The notes below the pieces were generated by a model. The model was not told where the DNA came from, ran no database searches, and was given only the letters and a program-made list of their open reading frames with translations. From Sphaerulina vaccinii (Eukaryota; Ascomycota; Dothideomycetes; Mycosphaerellales; Mycosphaerellaceae), in NCBI GenBank assembly GCA_022570795.1, contig JAKUDP010000014.1, positions 1,426,001 to 1,490,000 on the forward strand: DNA of 64,000 nucleotides, written 5' to 3'. Of this stretch, positions 23,507-34,837 are shown in pieces (positions within the stretch are counted from its first letter, which is position 1; every line of letters begins with the position of its first letter). The translations under genes and the position numbers were made by a program.

Positions 23507-23947
23507 AAGAAAAGTACCAAGTTGAAGGTGAGACTCATCTTGTGCAAAGCGCATAGCGTAACAGAGACAGAAGAAGAAATCATATATCGAAAACCATTGG
23601 ATCGTTCACGACCACTTCCTCGACTGCTTGTACTTCTGTACCTACTGCAAGGTGCGGCCCGCCCATCCTCTGCAGCATTACACAACACAGCTATCCCAAG
23701 CCAACTTTGTACCTTTCCCCGCTCTGCGCGTGTATGCAAGCTTCCGCAATGGTCAGCAGTCTTGTGCATCACTATTCTCAGCCAACGACAAGAGGAGGAG
23801 ATTCGGGTTATGCGTTTCACTCCGCTCACATGATTGTGGTCAAGTATAGAAAGCAGAAGCTTCCACGTTCCACGTTCCTTTCACTGTCCACTTCAGTTCA
23901 TCTACAAATTGACACTAAAGCTGCAGATCTCATTTATAGTCAACACC
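23507..23947. other. intergenic region between sec61 and the DUF1772-like gene
   Basis: A 441 bp spacer between two plus-strand genes. No supported ORF or repeat; it includes a polypyrimidine stretch close to the second gene. Confidence 0.5.
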
Positions 23948-24596
23948 ATGGCACCACAATCTGGCCATGTCGGCCTTGTGCTTCCATTATGCACATCTGC
24001 TGCGACTGTCGGCCTCGCACTCTACCAATACCCAGTATTCCTATCCTTCTCCCGGCCAAACTCGACACTTGCTGGCAAGCCTCTTTCGCAGTTCTGGGCG
24101 TCAATGGTAAGCCATAAGCTTCGCAATAGTCTTATTCAGTACGATCGGTATAGTCGAAGTCACCATACTGACTCCAATGTTACAAACAGGCCAAATCCGG
24201 ACGAATCCTCATCGGAACTCTTGCCCTCTCTTCTACTCTAGGCGGAGCTTTAGTTTCCCGTTGGCTGCGAGGTCATGCGACTTTGGAGACGGCAGATGTG
24301 AGTAAGTGGTATATTGCTGGTAGTGTATTAGCTGCTGGACATTTGGCTGTTGTGCCGTTGTTAGCTGGGCCGGTGGGCAGGATTATTGCTGCGGCGGAGA
24401 AGGATGATGTGGAGGGGAATAGGAGGGAGATGCAGAGTTGGTGAGTTTCTCTTCACATATGTATGATATAGGTGGGAAGTACTGACAGTAATCGTGTAAT
24501 AGGTTGACGATGCATACTGCTAGGTTGCTGTTGATTGATTTGCCGGCTTTGTGGTGTTTCGCTGAGGGAACGGCTCAGAGTTTCTGGCTGTCATGA
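23948..24596 (+). CDS. small four-helix membrane protein, DUF1772/anthrone-oxygenase-like
   Basis: Three exons (23948-24106, 24190-24440, 24503-24596) encode 167 residues. Hydropathy by eye gives four membrane segments: about 10-25, 58-78, 90-112 and 140-160. The N-terminal GLVLPLCTSAATVGLALYQYPVF and the Glu-rich loop before a last helix resemble DUF1772 proteins, the superfamily that includes the anthrone oxygenases of polyketide pathways. Most family members have no known substrate and occur outside gene clusters, as here. All three exon joins keep frame with good GTAAGC and GTGAGT donors. Function is therefore left open. Confidence 0.75.
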
Positions 24597-24878
24597 AGAA
24601 GGAGAATAGCTCTTCATATGTCATCGGTACTAGTCTCAAAGAGCTGGGTGCAGCACAGATGGTATTGTACTCAAGTCTGGATTCGCTACTTCAGTGAATG
24701 CAAGAGTACATTGCGTATCCAATTCGTCGTTTTCTCATCATACCATCAATCGTTTTCAGCCCTGCCTCATCCAATGTCCGTAATGGGTATCATATATCGT
24801 AGGAAGGCATCCAATCCCTTGCGAACCAACCTCGCCTCCATAATCTCCAAAGAGCGCGCCGTCTCAGCAAGAGCCGTG

Positions 24879-27452
24879 CTATGCGCCAACCAATCCCACT
24901 CCAACCCTTCCAGTTTTAATGCCAACCCAGCCTCTCCGATCTCTGCCCGTCCTGCCTCTTCCTAGCCAATTGTATTTCAGAGCATTCGTCAGTCGTTCCA
25001 CGTTGCCTTGGGCGACATCTCCAGTCTGGCACGAAGCCAAAACATAGAGACACTGTAACATTCTAGCCACTGTCTCGGTGACCTTAGCGGGATCCGCCAA
25101 TGCTACTGGTGACTGCGCAGGCTGACTCGTCACGCTGAACGCCCCAGGCCCAAGCGAAGGTGAATGAGGATGGGGATTTGATTGGAGATGCGGCATACTG
25201 GTCCCGAAGCTGCCAGCAGAGGTGTTGGACGTGGCTCTACTGCGCATGGCACTGTTGGCGCCACCGGAAGAAGTGCTCGCGGCGTCCAAGAGCGTCGAAG
25301 CCTGTGAGTTGAAACTGCTGAGCCTGGGACTGAGGCTTCCTGCTGTACCCGGACGTTCGGCGCCTGGCGCAGAAGGATCGCTGCGGGCATGATCTCGGCC
25401 TCCTTTTGCAGCAGGGTCCGGGGATACTCTAGCATTGATGTTGTCCAGTGCGAGGCGACTGAAGATGTTCATTAGACTTTCGTGCCTGGGCAGGATGACT
25501 TCGTCTCGGAAAGCGATGAGAGTAATGCGACGAATCTCGAGCTCATCATGAAGGTTTGCAGGTGGTGAAGGCCGAATCGTGCTGCCTCCTGCCGACGAAG
25601 GTCGGTAGTCAAGTTCTGACTTGAGAGACTCTGGAATCGCGCCCCAGAACTCTTGAGCTTCACGAGCAGACATCAGACTGCCTCTTCCCTTGAACTCCAG
25701 TTCCAGAGGTAGGAACACTGCTTGCAAGAACGGTAATATAGCGCCGTAAACACCAATCCACATTTCAACCAGATTAGTCACCAGCCTGTCATCAGGAACT
25801 CCTCGTAGTGTCTGTGCCAGTGAACTGAAGCCAGTTTGGAGCAGCTCCCGGACATCCTCGACCAGAACTATTGGTGAACGACGTTGGATGCATCGTCGAA
25901 CATGCACACTCACCAGCTGATTGAAATCTTCGATGGGTGTTCTGAGACTCTCACCAGAGAACAAATTCAGTAAGCGTGCCTTCAGCAGAGGCCACGCATC
26001 ATCCGGCCCGATACCTGGCAAGCCTAGTGTTGCACCTATGTTGCTCAAGGCTTGGGCAGTCACTGGCGGCGCGGCACTTTCCATTGGGAAGGCAAACATG
26101 CTCGCGCCTCCAGAAGGTGGCCCTGTGAAGTTGGTCTCAAAGCTGCTGGGGCCAAGAAACTGTTCATTGGCACCAGTTGCGGACGTATTAGACACGATCG
26201 GAGTGAGATCTAGCTTCGCCGCAGCAGCTGCGGCCTTTTCTTCTTTCTTCTTGTCTCGTAGCGCACGTCCACCATGTCGCAAGTCAAAGCCTGACATGGA
26301 CTTGGCAAATGTTCCAGGACCAGGCGAGTCTGGCGTGAAGGAGTAGAGAGGCTTTTGATCAGGATTTGTCGCCTGCGAGTTCGAATGTGCAGACGATAAT
26401 GTCAATTGTCCTGGCTCATCTCGAAGCTTATGCTTTTGCCTGGAAAGAAAGTTATGCCTCTTCTCCTTCTCCTTGTCAGAAATGATAGGGACTAGGGTGG
26501 AAGTGGAAGCATTTGCAGAAGAGTACAGGGAGCTCATGCTTGCCGTGGGATCGACCAGACTCGTCGTCGATGCGTTTGCAAACCCACTGCGTAGAAACGT
26601 GGCAGTAGATGGAGTCTTGCCAGGAGATGGCGCACCTGGCAGAGCTTTACCTTCCTTGTCTTTCGACAAGACGATGTTCTTAGGCTTGGCGAACAACTTC
26701 ATCCTCGAAGTTTTGGACTTTGGCTCCTTGTCTGGCGCTGGCGCTGGTGCGAGACGGAGGCTACTGGCAGGAGGGGGTATGCCAGGTGATGGCAACGGAC
26801 TTCTGCCGTTCGGGAAGGCCACGTTAGCAGCCGTAGTGGCAGCCAGCCTGCTACCTCCTACTGAGCCATTGCTATACTGTAGAGCGGAGGCACCAGACAT
26901 TGGATTCAGTGGACTCTGCTCATGACTAGGTCGCCGACTTCCTGGCGGACCAGTCGTATTGATGGGTGCTAAGCCGGGATAGGAGCGCTTCCTCTCGAAT
27001 TGTGAAGGCGGAGGTGAGACTCGATGTGAATATGCAGCTTGGGCCGCGATTTGCGAGGCAGTGAGAGTGTTGCCATTGCCAGTAGCATTTGGTAGTGAAG
27101 GTTCAAAGAATCCTTGGCTATGCTGCCGAGCACGGTGGCCCAGCTGTTGACCAGACATAGGTGAGGCCGCTCTGAATCCATCTAAGGAGCCGCGTGCAGC
27201 ATGTCGAGGAACAGCTGAGACGGAAGAATTGCCTTGCGCTGAGGCTGGCCCTCCTGCAGTTGATGGCCTGGCAGATGGTTGCTGTGATAGGAAAGGCGAG
27301 CGCTTCGGCGCTATGCCCTCGACAGAATCAATGGTTGCACTCGAGAGAGACGATTCGCTCCGTAATGAGTCTTGTGATAAAGATGACTGTGATCGCTGAC
27401 CAGAAGGCGAGCGCGGCCGTGGCGGTGGCCTCAAGGGCGGATAATTGCTCAT
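24879..27452 (-). CDS. HbrB-like TORC2 subunit (Bit61/PRR5 family)
   Basis: A single exon of 857 residues. Residues 1-480 are low-complexity and rich in Ser, Pro, Ala and Gln, starting PPLRPPPRPRSPSGQRSQSS. The HbrB domain begins near 490 with LLKARLLNLFSGESLRTPIEDFN and continues through VRRCIQRRSPIVLVEDVRELL and VEMWIGVYGAILPFLQAVFLPLE to MLQCLYVLASCQ and LKYNWLGRGRTGRDRRG near the end. A disordered insertion interrupts the domain. HbrB was described in Aspergillus as a hyperbranching factor; its relatives Bit61 and PRR5 bind TOR complex 2, which controls actin and membrane stress signalling. ATG 27452 is the first Met in the frame. Confidence 0.9.
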   Translation of the reverse strand: MSNYPPLRPPPRPRSPSGQRSQSSLSQDSLRSESSLSSATIDSVEGIAPKRSPFLSQQPSARPSTAGGPASAQGNSSVSAVPRHAARGSLDGFRAASPMSGQQLGHRARQHSQGFFEPSLPNATGNGNTLTASQIAAQAAYSHRVSPPPSQFERKRSYPGLAPINTTGPPGSRRPSHEQSPLNPMSGASALQYSNGSVGGSRLAATTAANVAFPNGRSPLPSPGIPPPASSLRLAPAPAPDKEPKSKTSRMKLFAKPKNIVLSKDKEGKALPGAPSPGKTPSTATFLRSGFANASTTSLVDPTASMSSLYSSANASTSTLVPIISDKEKEKRHNFLSRQKHKLRDEPGQLTLSSAHSNSQATNPDQKPLYSFTPDSPGPGTFAKSMSGFDLRHGGRALRDKKKEEKAAAAAAKLDLTPIVSNTSATGANEQFLGPSSFETNFTGPPSGGASMFAFPMESAAPPVTAQALSNIGATLGLPGIGPDDAWPLLKARLLNLFSGESLRTPIEDFNQLVSVHVRRCIQRRSPIVLVEDVRELLQTGFSSLAQTLRGVPDDRLVTNLVEMWIGVYGAILPFLQAVFLPLELEFKGRGSLMSAREAQEFWGAIPESLKSELDYRPSSAGGSTIRPSPPANLHDELEIRRITLIAFRDEVILPRHESLMNIFSRLALDNINARVSPDPAAKGGRDHARSDPSAPGAERPGTAGSLSPRLSSFNSQASTLLDAASTSSGGANSAMRSRATSNTSAGSFGTSMPHLQSNPHPHSPSLGPGAFSVTSQPAQSPVALADPAKVTETVARMLQCLYVLASCQTGDVAQGNVERLTNALKYNWLGRGRTGRDRRGWVGIKTGRVGVGLVGA

Positions 27453-28148
27453 ATTTATGCGATGATGTCGTGTTATGCCGTGTCGCCTCCGTCGGTGAAG
27501 CGCGTGTTATGATGGCCACATCGTGTAGGCGCTGATGGGTCGCTAAGTGATCATAGTCATAGATACGCGTCGTAGTTTCGCACAAGATGCCGGTAAGGAT
27601 GTGTCGGTACACGCAAGTTGATGCTCGTTGGAAGATGTGATGTGCTTACTGTAGGGCTGAGCGGAGGTTGATCGTGGCTCTTTTCGCGCTAACAACAGAC
27701 TTGGCAGGAGCCTCGGATTCTTGTCGCAGGCAGATACGATGCAGTAACATAAACGTATGCCATGGCCTACACTCACTACTCACAGGTTGTGACGCTCGAC
27801 TGCTAATCATTGAACCGATTCAGAGCGCTAGTGGTCAAGAGAAGCCAGATCTAAATCGCATCGAAGAACGATTGCACAGACTGATCATCACTCATCGTTC
27901 ACAAGAAGTACCTTTCGAACGGAATAAGTCTCGACGAGTGATTACAGAGCTACTGACTGCATCTCCGCCAGTCTGCACATCTTGTTAATACAGTATGATA
28001 CATCCATGATGCTATGCTTTTCCGTCATCCTGCATCCGGAGAGGAGATTTTTATACAATTCCAGCTGCCATGGCCATATGCCGCACAGGGGTCACGATAC
28101 AACCAGCGAACGTGGCGCGAGTAAGTCACACTTCGTAGGTGTCACGCC
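27453..28148. other. intergenic region upstream of the HbrB gene
   Basis: About 0.7 kb between the HbrB start and the end of the GrpE gene, both minus strand. Short frames only. No tRNA or repeat recognised. Confidence 0.5.
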
Positions 28149-28985
28149 TCATGAGTTCCGCACAACTCCAACCTTTGCCGCCCTCAGAACTCGCCCGTTG
28201 TACATGAATCCCTTCTGCTGTGTGAAGAACACGGTTCCATCCTTTTTATCTGGCTGAGGTGCCTGGAAAGTCGCCTCATGCTGGTTTGGGTTGAAGGCTT
28301 CTCCCTCCACGCTTGGATCTATCCTTTCCATGCCATGCTTCTTCAAAGTGTTCACCAGGATCTCATCCGTCATCTTCAACCCAGAGTGGAGGTTCACCAG
28401 ATCCTGGTTTTCCGATGTGAGCTTCTCCTTTGGCACGTTCTGTAACGCTCGATCAAGGTTGTCTACGCTGTCTAGGAGGTCCTTTGCGAATCGTTGAAGT
28501 GCAAAGTCCTTTGCGGCCTTGACTTCACGCTTCGTTTGCTCCTGGAGGTTACGATACTCGGCGATTTGGCGTTTTAAACGATCCTGTCATACTGTGTCAG
28601 CGCTGTCCATGAGCGCTAGGCTGCTACATAAACTTACTGTTAGATCGACATTCTCCTTCTTTACAGCTTCAAGCTCTTTCTGGGCTGGATTCTCCTCCTT
28701 CGCTGCTGCGCCTTCAGTGGCAGTGTCCTGGGTGCCTTTGCCTTCCTCCTTCAGGATTTGCTCCTGCTTCTTGTCGGACTCCTCTTTAGCTGATGAATAC
28801 CATCTTCGGGAGGCGATGCTCTGTGATGCGATTGGCGCAACTTTGTATGATGATGCCCAGGGCGTGGTTGGCGCAACTTTGTATTGTGATGCCCATGGCG
28901 TCGGTGTGGCGGTCCTGGTGATTCTAGCTGCCTGCGACTGTCGCGAAAGACTCTGTAGAGATCGCGCTATCCTTTGCTGTAACAT
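28149..28985 (-). CDS. MGE1: mitochondrial GrpE, nucleotide-exchange factor for Hsp70
   Basis: Exons 28638-28985 and 28149-28583 give 260 residues. The start MLQQRIARSLQSLSRQSQAARITR is a mitochondrial presequence, with a likely processing site near RRWYSS (60-65). A Glu/Lys-rich coiled-coil helix follows, then the GrpE core: RLKRQIAEYRNLQEQTKREV, FALQRFAKDLLDSVDNLDRAL, HGMERIDPSVEGEAFNPNQHEA and a beta-rich end GFMYNGRVLRAAKVGVV. Mge1 exchanges ADP on mitochondrial Hsp70 during import and folding. The 54 bp intron has GTAAGT and GACAG ends. Residues 29-52 are two nearly identical 12-residue units, an in-frame tandem duplication within the presequence. Confidence 0.95.
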
Positions 28986-29729
28986 GGTGTACTGTGGCGA
29001 TGTGGTGATGGAGGAATGAGGTGTCTCGTGATGCAGTGTTCATCTATCAACTTTTTGTGGTTTGGACTTCGAGAATGCGCACGGATCACCGCCGTCGCCG
29101 CCGATTCTCGGCTTCCATGATTCTTGTGCTACATTGCTAGGTTGCTGCTCTTGGACGATTCCAGGAACTTGCTAGAACATCATGTGCCATCAACCTCACC
29201 TCTTCATCATCATCATCACTGCATCGCCGTCAGCGATGCTCCTCCATCAGTGACCATCATGCGAATGGTAATGATGCACGGAAGGCCCGGCCGGCTCGTG
29301 TATTAGACGAGAGGCTGGTTCACCAAGGCACGAACCCCGCTGAGACATGGAGTCAAAACGGACAAAGGTGCCGACTGTCTTCGATACTTCTCACGTTCTG
29401 CTGTGTCTCTTTGCCAGCGAATGGACACTCCTTCAGGCTCCATGTGGAAGGTAATAACGAATCGCTCTCGCGGTCGCATTTCAAATCCCGGTGCCCAACG
29501 AGGCTGTACCTGGGAACAACTACATACCGGTGCATGGGCTCGATGAAGTAATCACCCAAGCGAACTAGAACTGGCAGGATGGCGCTATTTACGGTTCTGC
29601 AATGCAGCCGTGGCAGCGCCAGCGAAGCCATCGTCAGCACAGGCACCGACCACGCGACGATGATTAGTAGCGCATCATAAGAGAGATCGTGCCCGCTCGA
29701 GCACATCTCTCTTGCGAAACACCAACATC
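28986..29729. other. divergent promoter region, GrpE / lysophospholipase
   Basis: A 744 bp spacer between two genes transcribed away from each other. It includes a CAT-repeat-like run near 29206 and otherwise only short frames. Confidence 0.45.
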
Positions 29730-31625
29730 ATGCGTGCCACCAACCTGCCGGCAGTTTTTGCCTTGTTGACGGCTGCGTCAGCAAGTCCCAATGTTGTACC
29801 TGTCAGACGACAGGCTGTCAACACCTCTAATCCCTATACACCGACATCGACTACATGTGCAAGCTCATTGATCAGAGATGCGAATTCGACACTTAATCCC
29901 GAGGAGCAAGCCTACATCGAGCAACGAATGCCAAAAGCTGGACAAGCTCTATCAACATGGCTTACTCAAGCACTGCCAGGCATTTCTACAGAGCAACTAC
30001 CAACTCTTGCTCTGGCACTCTCTGGTGGCGGTACTAAGGCCGGCATGACTTCTGCAGGTGCTGTCTATGGACTTGATGGACGAGAAAGCAGCGATTCGCC
30101 TGTTGCAGGTCTTTTGCAAAGCATGACCTATATGTCGGCACTCTCAGGAGGATCTCTGACGTTGAGCGGAATCATGGCCAACAACTTCGAGAAGATCTCG
30201 ACATTGAGGACGCTACTGGATACGAGCTATCAGAATGCATTCGCGGCCATACTTAGTAACGCAGACCAAGTGGTGAGTGAAACATGATTATATTCATAGG
30301 AGTGAGGACTGACCTTCCTGCTCATACAGCGTGCAGATGTCGGCAACAAAAGTGCAGCTGGTTTTCCGACCACCTTCATTGACATATACGGCAAAACCAT
30401 CTCATACAACTTCATCACGTCATCGGGAGGTAGCAATCTTCACTGGTCTGATATTACTTCTCAATCAAGCTTCCAGGACTACGAGGCTCCATATCCGATA
30501 ATAACCATCACTCAGGTCAATGTTGAAGAGGATATGTGCTTCCCTAGCAACCGCTCTGCCATATGGGAGATCTCTCCTGCAGAGTTCGGAAGCTTTGATG
30601 AAATGGTGTCAGCTTTCTATCCTACAAAGTACATGGGAACAAGGTCGAACTCTACTGGAACATGTACTACCGGCTTCGATAATGTCGGTTTCATCTCGGC
30701 GACATCATCGAATATCCTGATACCTACAGACAACGTGAGTGAAGTGAAAGTGCATGGGACTGGCATTGCTGAAGCAGTCCATGCTACGAGAACACCCTGC
30801 TAACTCCTTGGACAGTTCTGTACCGAAGGAAACTTCACGACCAGCGAGCTCAATAACACTCTGGCCTCCACTATTGCAACCGTCTTCCCGAACGCAACAT
30901 TAACAAATCCATATGCCATCATACCGAATCCATTCTACCAGAGCTCATTAGCTGGCGCCATTAGCGACCAGGAAGACATCTACGGCACAGATGGCGGCTA
31001 CAGTGGTCAAGGAGTTCCAATCTTCCCCTGGCTCCAACCAGAGCGTGCTGTCGACGTAATCTTTGTCGTCGATGCTGCGACTGCACTTCCCAACAACATC
31101 ACTAACGGCAGTTCGATCTACGCGACGTATCTTTCCGCACAACAGAAAGGCCTGCCGAGAATGCCGTTTGTGCCAACATCGGGTCAAGTGGTTGAGCAGA
31201 ATCTTACATCTTCTGCTCAGTTCTACGGGTGCCACGACAATTCAGTCGCGACGATCATCTACCTTCCGAACACCGAATCTGGTGACGCGCCTACTGGATT
31301 TCAAGCGACTGCGGAGCAGGTCAATAGCACGATTGCGGAGGGTGTGGCTATGGTAACTCAAAGTCAGTCTGGAGACTCAGACTGGGCTTCTTGTTTGGCT
31401 TGCGCGATCATCCACAAGAATGCTACATCATTGCCTGATGTCTGCACTGGGTGTCTGGAAAAGTACTGCTGGCCAAGGGGAACCGGGACCAATGGAACTA
31501 CGAACGGAACAGCGCCATCGTCCCCAAGCAGCAGTCCGACCCCATCTACTGGTGCTGCAGCAAGTGCTAAGTACTCAGCCGGTATGCTAGCAGGCGCCGG
31601 TGTCCTGCTCGCGATGTTCCTCTAG
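29730..31625 (+). CDS. secreted, probably GPI-anchored lysophospholipase (phospholipase B)
   Basis: Three exons (29730-30272, 30330-30734, 30816-31625) encode 585 residues. An N-terminal signal peptide (about 1-19, LPAVFALLTAASASP) is followed by the cPLA2/PLB catalytic fold: oxyanion-loop LSGGGTKAG (97-105), nucleophile motif ALSGGS with Ser139, and the aspartate motif TDGGYSGQGVP with Asp375. Many N-X-S/T sites fit a glycosylated exoprotein. A Thr/Ser/Pro-rich spacer and a C-terminal hydrophobic tail (AGMLAGAGVLLAMFL) suggest a GPI anchor. Such enzymes remove fatty acids from phospholipids at the cell surface. Cys residues near the C-terminus (SCLACAIIH, DVCTGC) match family members. All intron ends are standard. 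Confidence 0.93.
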
Positions 31626-31934
31626 AGTGGAGTCGCAATTAGGTTACTGCAATGGAGAAGGACACGCGTGACGCTTTGCGATAGCGGCCTATATTGTAGC
31701 AGTCCAGAAATCGTCAGGCGAAATTGCTCTCAACGCCGATAGTGGTATGCCGGTGCTGCGTGATTCGCGTCGTCTGCTTCCTCGTCGATGTCGGCAACAC
31801 TGCCGTTGTGGTGCGTAAGTGCAATGGTTGCCGTTCCTTGGCCGATGTCGCTTACCTTAACGACTTGATCACTCGCCGTCCACTTCATCTCCAAACACTT
31901 CAACATTGAAGTACATAAATAGCGATCTCCCAAC
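31626..31934. other. intergenic region before the amidohydrolase gene
   Basis: A 309 bp spacer between two plus-strand genes. Nothing beyond short frames was recognised. Confidence 0.45.
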
Positions 31935-33005
31935 ATGGCGGCCTTAGTGCCCCACAGGGCATTTCATCAATCCATCAGCGTAGTGCTTTCGCGCTCACTC
32001 CTCACCAAAGCAGCGAGCTCCAGACACAGCCATATCAGACCAAAGCTAATACATCAAGGAGTGACAATGTCAAGTACACAACCATGCCAACTTCACACAT
32101 CCTCCACCTCATCCTCATCAATTCATCTCAAGCGACGTCTTCCACCTGGGACTTGGGATACCCACATGCACGTCGTCGACCCCCATACCTTCCCATTGGA
32201 CTCCAAAGCAAAGTACAAGCCTACAACAGCACATACTCTGGAGGATGCCACAACATACCTCACGAATGAACTAGGAATACACAAAATGGTCATTGTACAA
32301 CCCTCAATTTATGGCAACGACAACTTATGCACGCTCTCTGCTCTAAGACAACTCGGCCCCAAGAAAGGTAGAGCAGTAATACAATTTGATCCTGATCCAA
32401 CTATCACTTCTAGGACACAGTTACAAGAATGGCATGATCTTGGTGTGAGAGGTGTGCGCTTGAACTTCAAGAGTGTTGGTGTTACCCCCACGAAAGCTCA
32501 GCTGCTGGATGATTTGACCAAGTATGCCAATGCTGTCAGAGAGTTTAACTGGGCGCTGGAACTGTATATTGGGTTGGAGAATGTGGAATTACTCGAAGAA
32601 GCATTGCTGGCGGCAGGAAAGGATCTCGACAAGATCAAAATCATCATTGATCATTATGGTCATCCTTCGAATTCGAGCCTTTCGACAAGTCCGACAGCAC
32701 GAGATATACCGGGCTTTGATGCGTTGATTCGACTTCTTCGAAGAGGTAATGTCTGGGTGAAGCTTTCAGCTGGTTACCGATTGGACCTGGACCCAGAGAG
32801 TGCGATTGTGGAATCTTTGTGCAGATGTCTGGTACGAGAAGCACCGGATCGGTGTGTTTTTGCTACTGATTGGCCTCACACACGATTTGATGGATTGGAT
32901 ATCGTGCCTTATATCGAGAAGGTGCTGGATTGGATTGAGGATGAAGGTGCCAGTTTGGATCAAATTTTGGTGAGGAACGCGGAAGAGCTGTTCGATGCGA
33001 AGTAA
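31935..33005 (+). CDS. amidohydrolase-2 family metal-dependent hydrolase
   Basis: A single exon of 356 residues. After a Ser/Arg-rich N-terminal extension of about 70 residues, the TIM-barrel hydrolase starts at PPGTWDTHMHVVDP, in which the HMH pair would bind metal. Further family marks are VRLNFKSVGV, the histidine in IIDHYGHP (a conserved barrel-strand end), and FATDWPHTR carrying the catalytic Asp. The closest group by eye is the 2-pyrone-4,6-dicarboxylate hydrolase-like branch, which opens lactones or decarboxylates aromatic-ring products. Substrate unknown. The N-terminal extension is basic and free of acidic residues, so it could be a mitochondrial presequence; alternatively translation may begin at the internal Met near 32067. 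Confidence 0.88.
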   Translation: MAALVPHRAFHQSISVVLSRSLLTKAASSRHSHIRPKLIHQGVTMSSTQPCQLHTSSTSSSSIHLKRRLPPGTWDTHMHVVDPHTFPLDSKAKYKPTTAHTLEDATTYLTNELGIHKMVIVQPSIYGNDNLCTLSALRQLGPKKGRAVIQFDPDPTITSRTQLQEWHDLGVRGVRLNFKSVGVTPTKAQLLDDLTKYANAVREFNWALELYIGLENVELLEEALLAAGKDLDKIKIIIDHYGHPSNSSLSTSPTARDIPGFDALIRLLRRGNVWVKLSAGYRLDLDPESAIVESLCRCLVREAPDRCVFATDWPHTRFDGLDIVPYIEKVLDWIEDEGASLDQILVRNAEELFDAK

Positions 33006-33525
33006 GCGGCAGTTCGCAGTCGGGCATTCAGATAGGCAATGGTGTGCCACTCAGCAGTCAGGCAACGGGTCTGAGGGATCGCACTCAAACATGCCCATAT
33101 AGCTAATTTGCTATATGCAGAGAAGATGGAGGTGAGCCAGAATTGGCGCGTGGTCACTATCTCAAGTACGTGACATTTTGGAAAAATTGTTAATTCGGAC
33201 TTTTTAGGACTGAAGTCTACATCCTTCGTCGATGGTTCTATAAACTTCCAAGTATTACGCCATGGACCGAAAGCATGTGATTCTCCACTCAGAAGTCTGG
33301 TCCGATACCTTATCGTCGTCCTAGTTGTGTCCTACGAGTTTCGGGCAACCCTAAGCACTCGTGCCGGTCGTCTCGCCATTGATTTAGCTGAGTCGCCTTT
33401 CTCTTCTTGACAGGTGTTCGTCTGTGTGAATCTTGCGGAGACTAGAAGTAAGTAAGTTCGATGGACAGAGAAGTGCAGTGAGGTGGGCGGTCGAGATATG
33501 GTCGTCGAGTTCCTGGCTGTCCTGG
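33006..33525. other. convergent intergenic region
   Basis: A 520 bp spacer between the ends of the amidohydrolase (plus) and esterase (minus) genes; contains only weak short frames. It should hold both terminators. Confidence 0.45.
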
Positions 33526-34837
33526 CTATAATCTTTGAGTCAACCAACTCTCGATCAATGTAGTTCCTTGGCCCTTCGCTTTATACCCGAATAATGTGTC
33601 GAAAATGAAGTCTTCATGTGCAGCCCCTGGCTCGATCACGACCTTGACTCGCGGGTGAGCTGAAGTAAGTGTCTTTCCCAGAGATTGAATGCTATCCACA
33701 AGGACCTCCTCTGTGATGAATATTTCAGTACGATGGAAATGAGGCAGAGTCAGAATGGTACAGCACGTACTTTCTCCACCCCATATCAGCACGTCTTTGA
33801 CGATGCTTTCCAAGCCAGAAAACCAAGACTCATCAGCTCGACTGGCTTCACTGTATTCGTCTGATGGTTTCGATCCGAGGAAGAGTTTGACCCATCTATC
33901 AATTGCAGAAGGTGGTAACATATCACTTGTTGCATTTCGATCGTAGCTTGAGTCTGTCGTGGAGAATGAGATCCATCTGCAGCATAAGATCAGTTTCCCT
34001 TATCTCTTCCCGAATAGCTGATGTGCGAATTCACGGCGAGATGAGAAGAGCAGCAGCTAGAGGCTCATCAAGAGTAACTTCTGACACATCAGGGTGAGGA
34101 TGCAGAAGATGGCTCATCAATCCCATCGCCAGATTCCCGCCAGCAGAGTCACCGGCGATGATAATCTGTCAAGTCAGCAATAAGTCGTTTTTGAAGCCAC
34201 TTCAGACTTACATCCTTGCCTCCTTTCTCATACTTCTTCCTCAACCACCTCAGACTCTCCGCCGCCTCTCGCAGTTGCATCGGATACTGTCCCTTCGGCG
34301 CAAGCGTATAGCCCACGACCACGATCCCAACATCCTTTCCCTCAGAAAGTAATGTCTTCTGTAATGCACTTAACCATTTCCAATGACCTTCATTACATGC
34401 CATCGCGTAGCCACCTCCATGGAACCAAAGTATGACTTTCTTTGCAGTTCGGCTGCCGATCCAGTGGAGTTTGAGTCCGGATTCGAGAGTATCTGTTTCG
34501 GCAGAGAGATTTGCTTTCTTGAAGAAGGTGAGGTAGTTGGATTCTGTGGTTCCTCCGAGCTTGTTCAGGAATTGTTCTTGGGGGACTGTTATGGAGGATA
34601 GCTGTGTGCGGAGGACTGCGAACATGATGTCCTGTTCGTTCGTGAGTCAGTCGTCTTGGGAAGAGTAATGAAAGTGTGTCGATCACTGACCTTGAAGGGC
34701 TTATTTGCTTTTGCATTCTTGCTCCTGACTGGAAGAGTGATGGCTCTGTATAATGCTGCTACTACGACTTTACCTATCAATGGAATGAGTGATAGCTTGT
34801 CTAGTAGAGATGGCTCTGGTATTGTTGACGGAGACAT
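33526..34837 (-). CDS. alpha/beta-hydrolase fold-3 esterase (hormone-sensitive-lipase family)
   Basis: Four exons (34691-34837, 34212-34631, 34035-34165, 33526-33976) give 382 residues. The oxyanion hole is HGGGYAM (His120-Gly123) and the nucleophile elbow is GDSAGGN with Ser196, the hallmark pair of the HSL group. Later come ALLISPWISFSTTDSSYDRN and DVLIWGGE, then a C-terminal segment PGAAHEDF that likely brings the catalytic His. A hydrophobic N-terminal segment (LLDKLSLIPLIGKVVVAALYRAI) may anchor the enzyme to a membrane. It should hydrolyse short or medium acyl esters; natural substrate unknown. All three introns are 46-59 bp and each join restores a conserved motif, notably SP-W at exon 3/4. 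Confidence 0.9.

Noticed and set aside
28519..29019. 166-codon plus-strand frame antisense to the GrpE gene
   Set aside because: Its composition mirrors the GrpE coding strand, which has strong family evidence.
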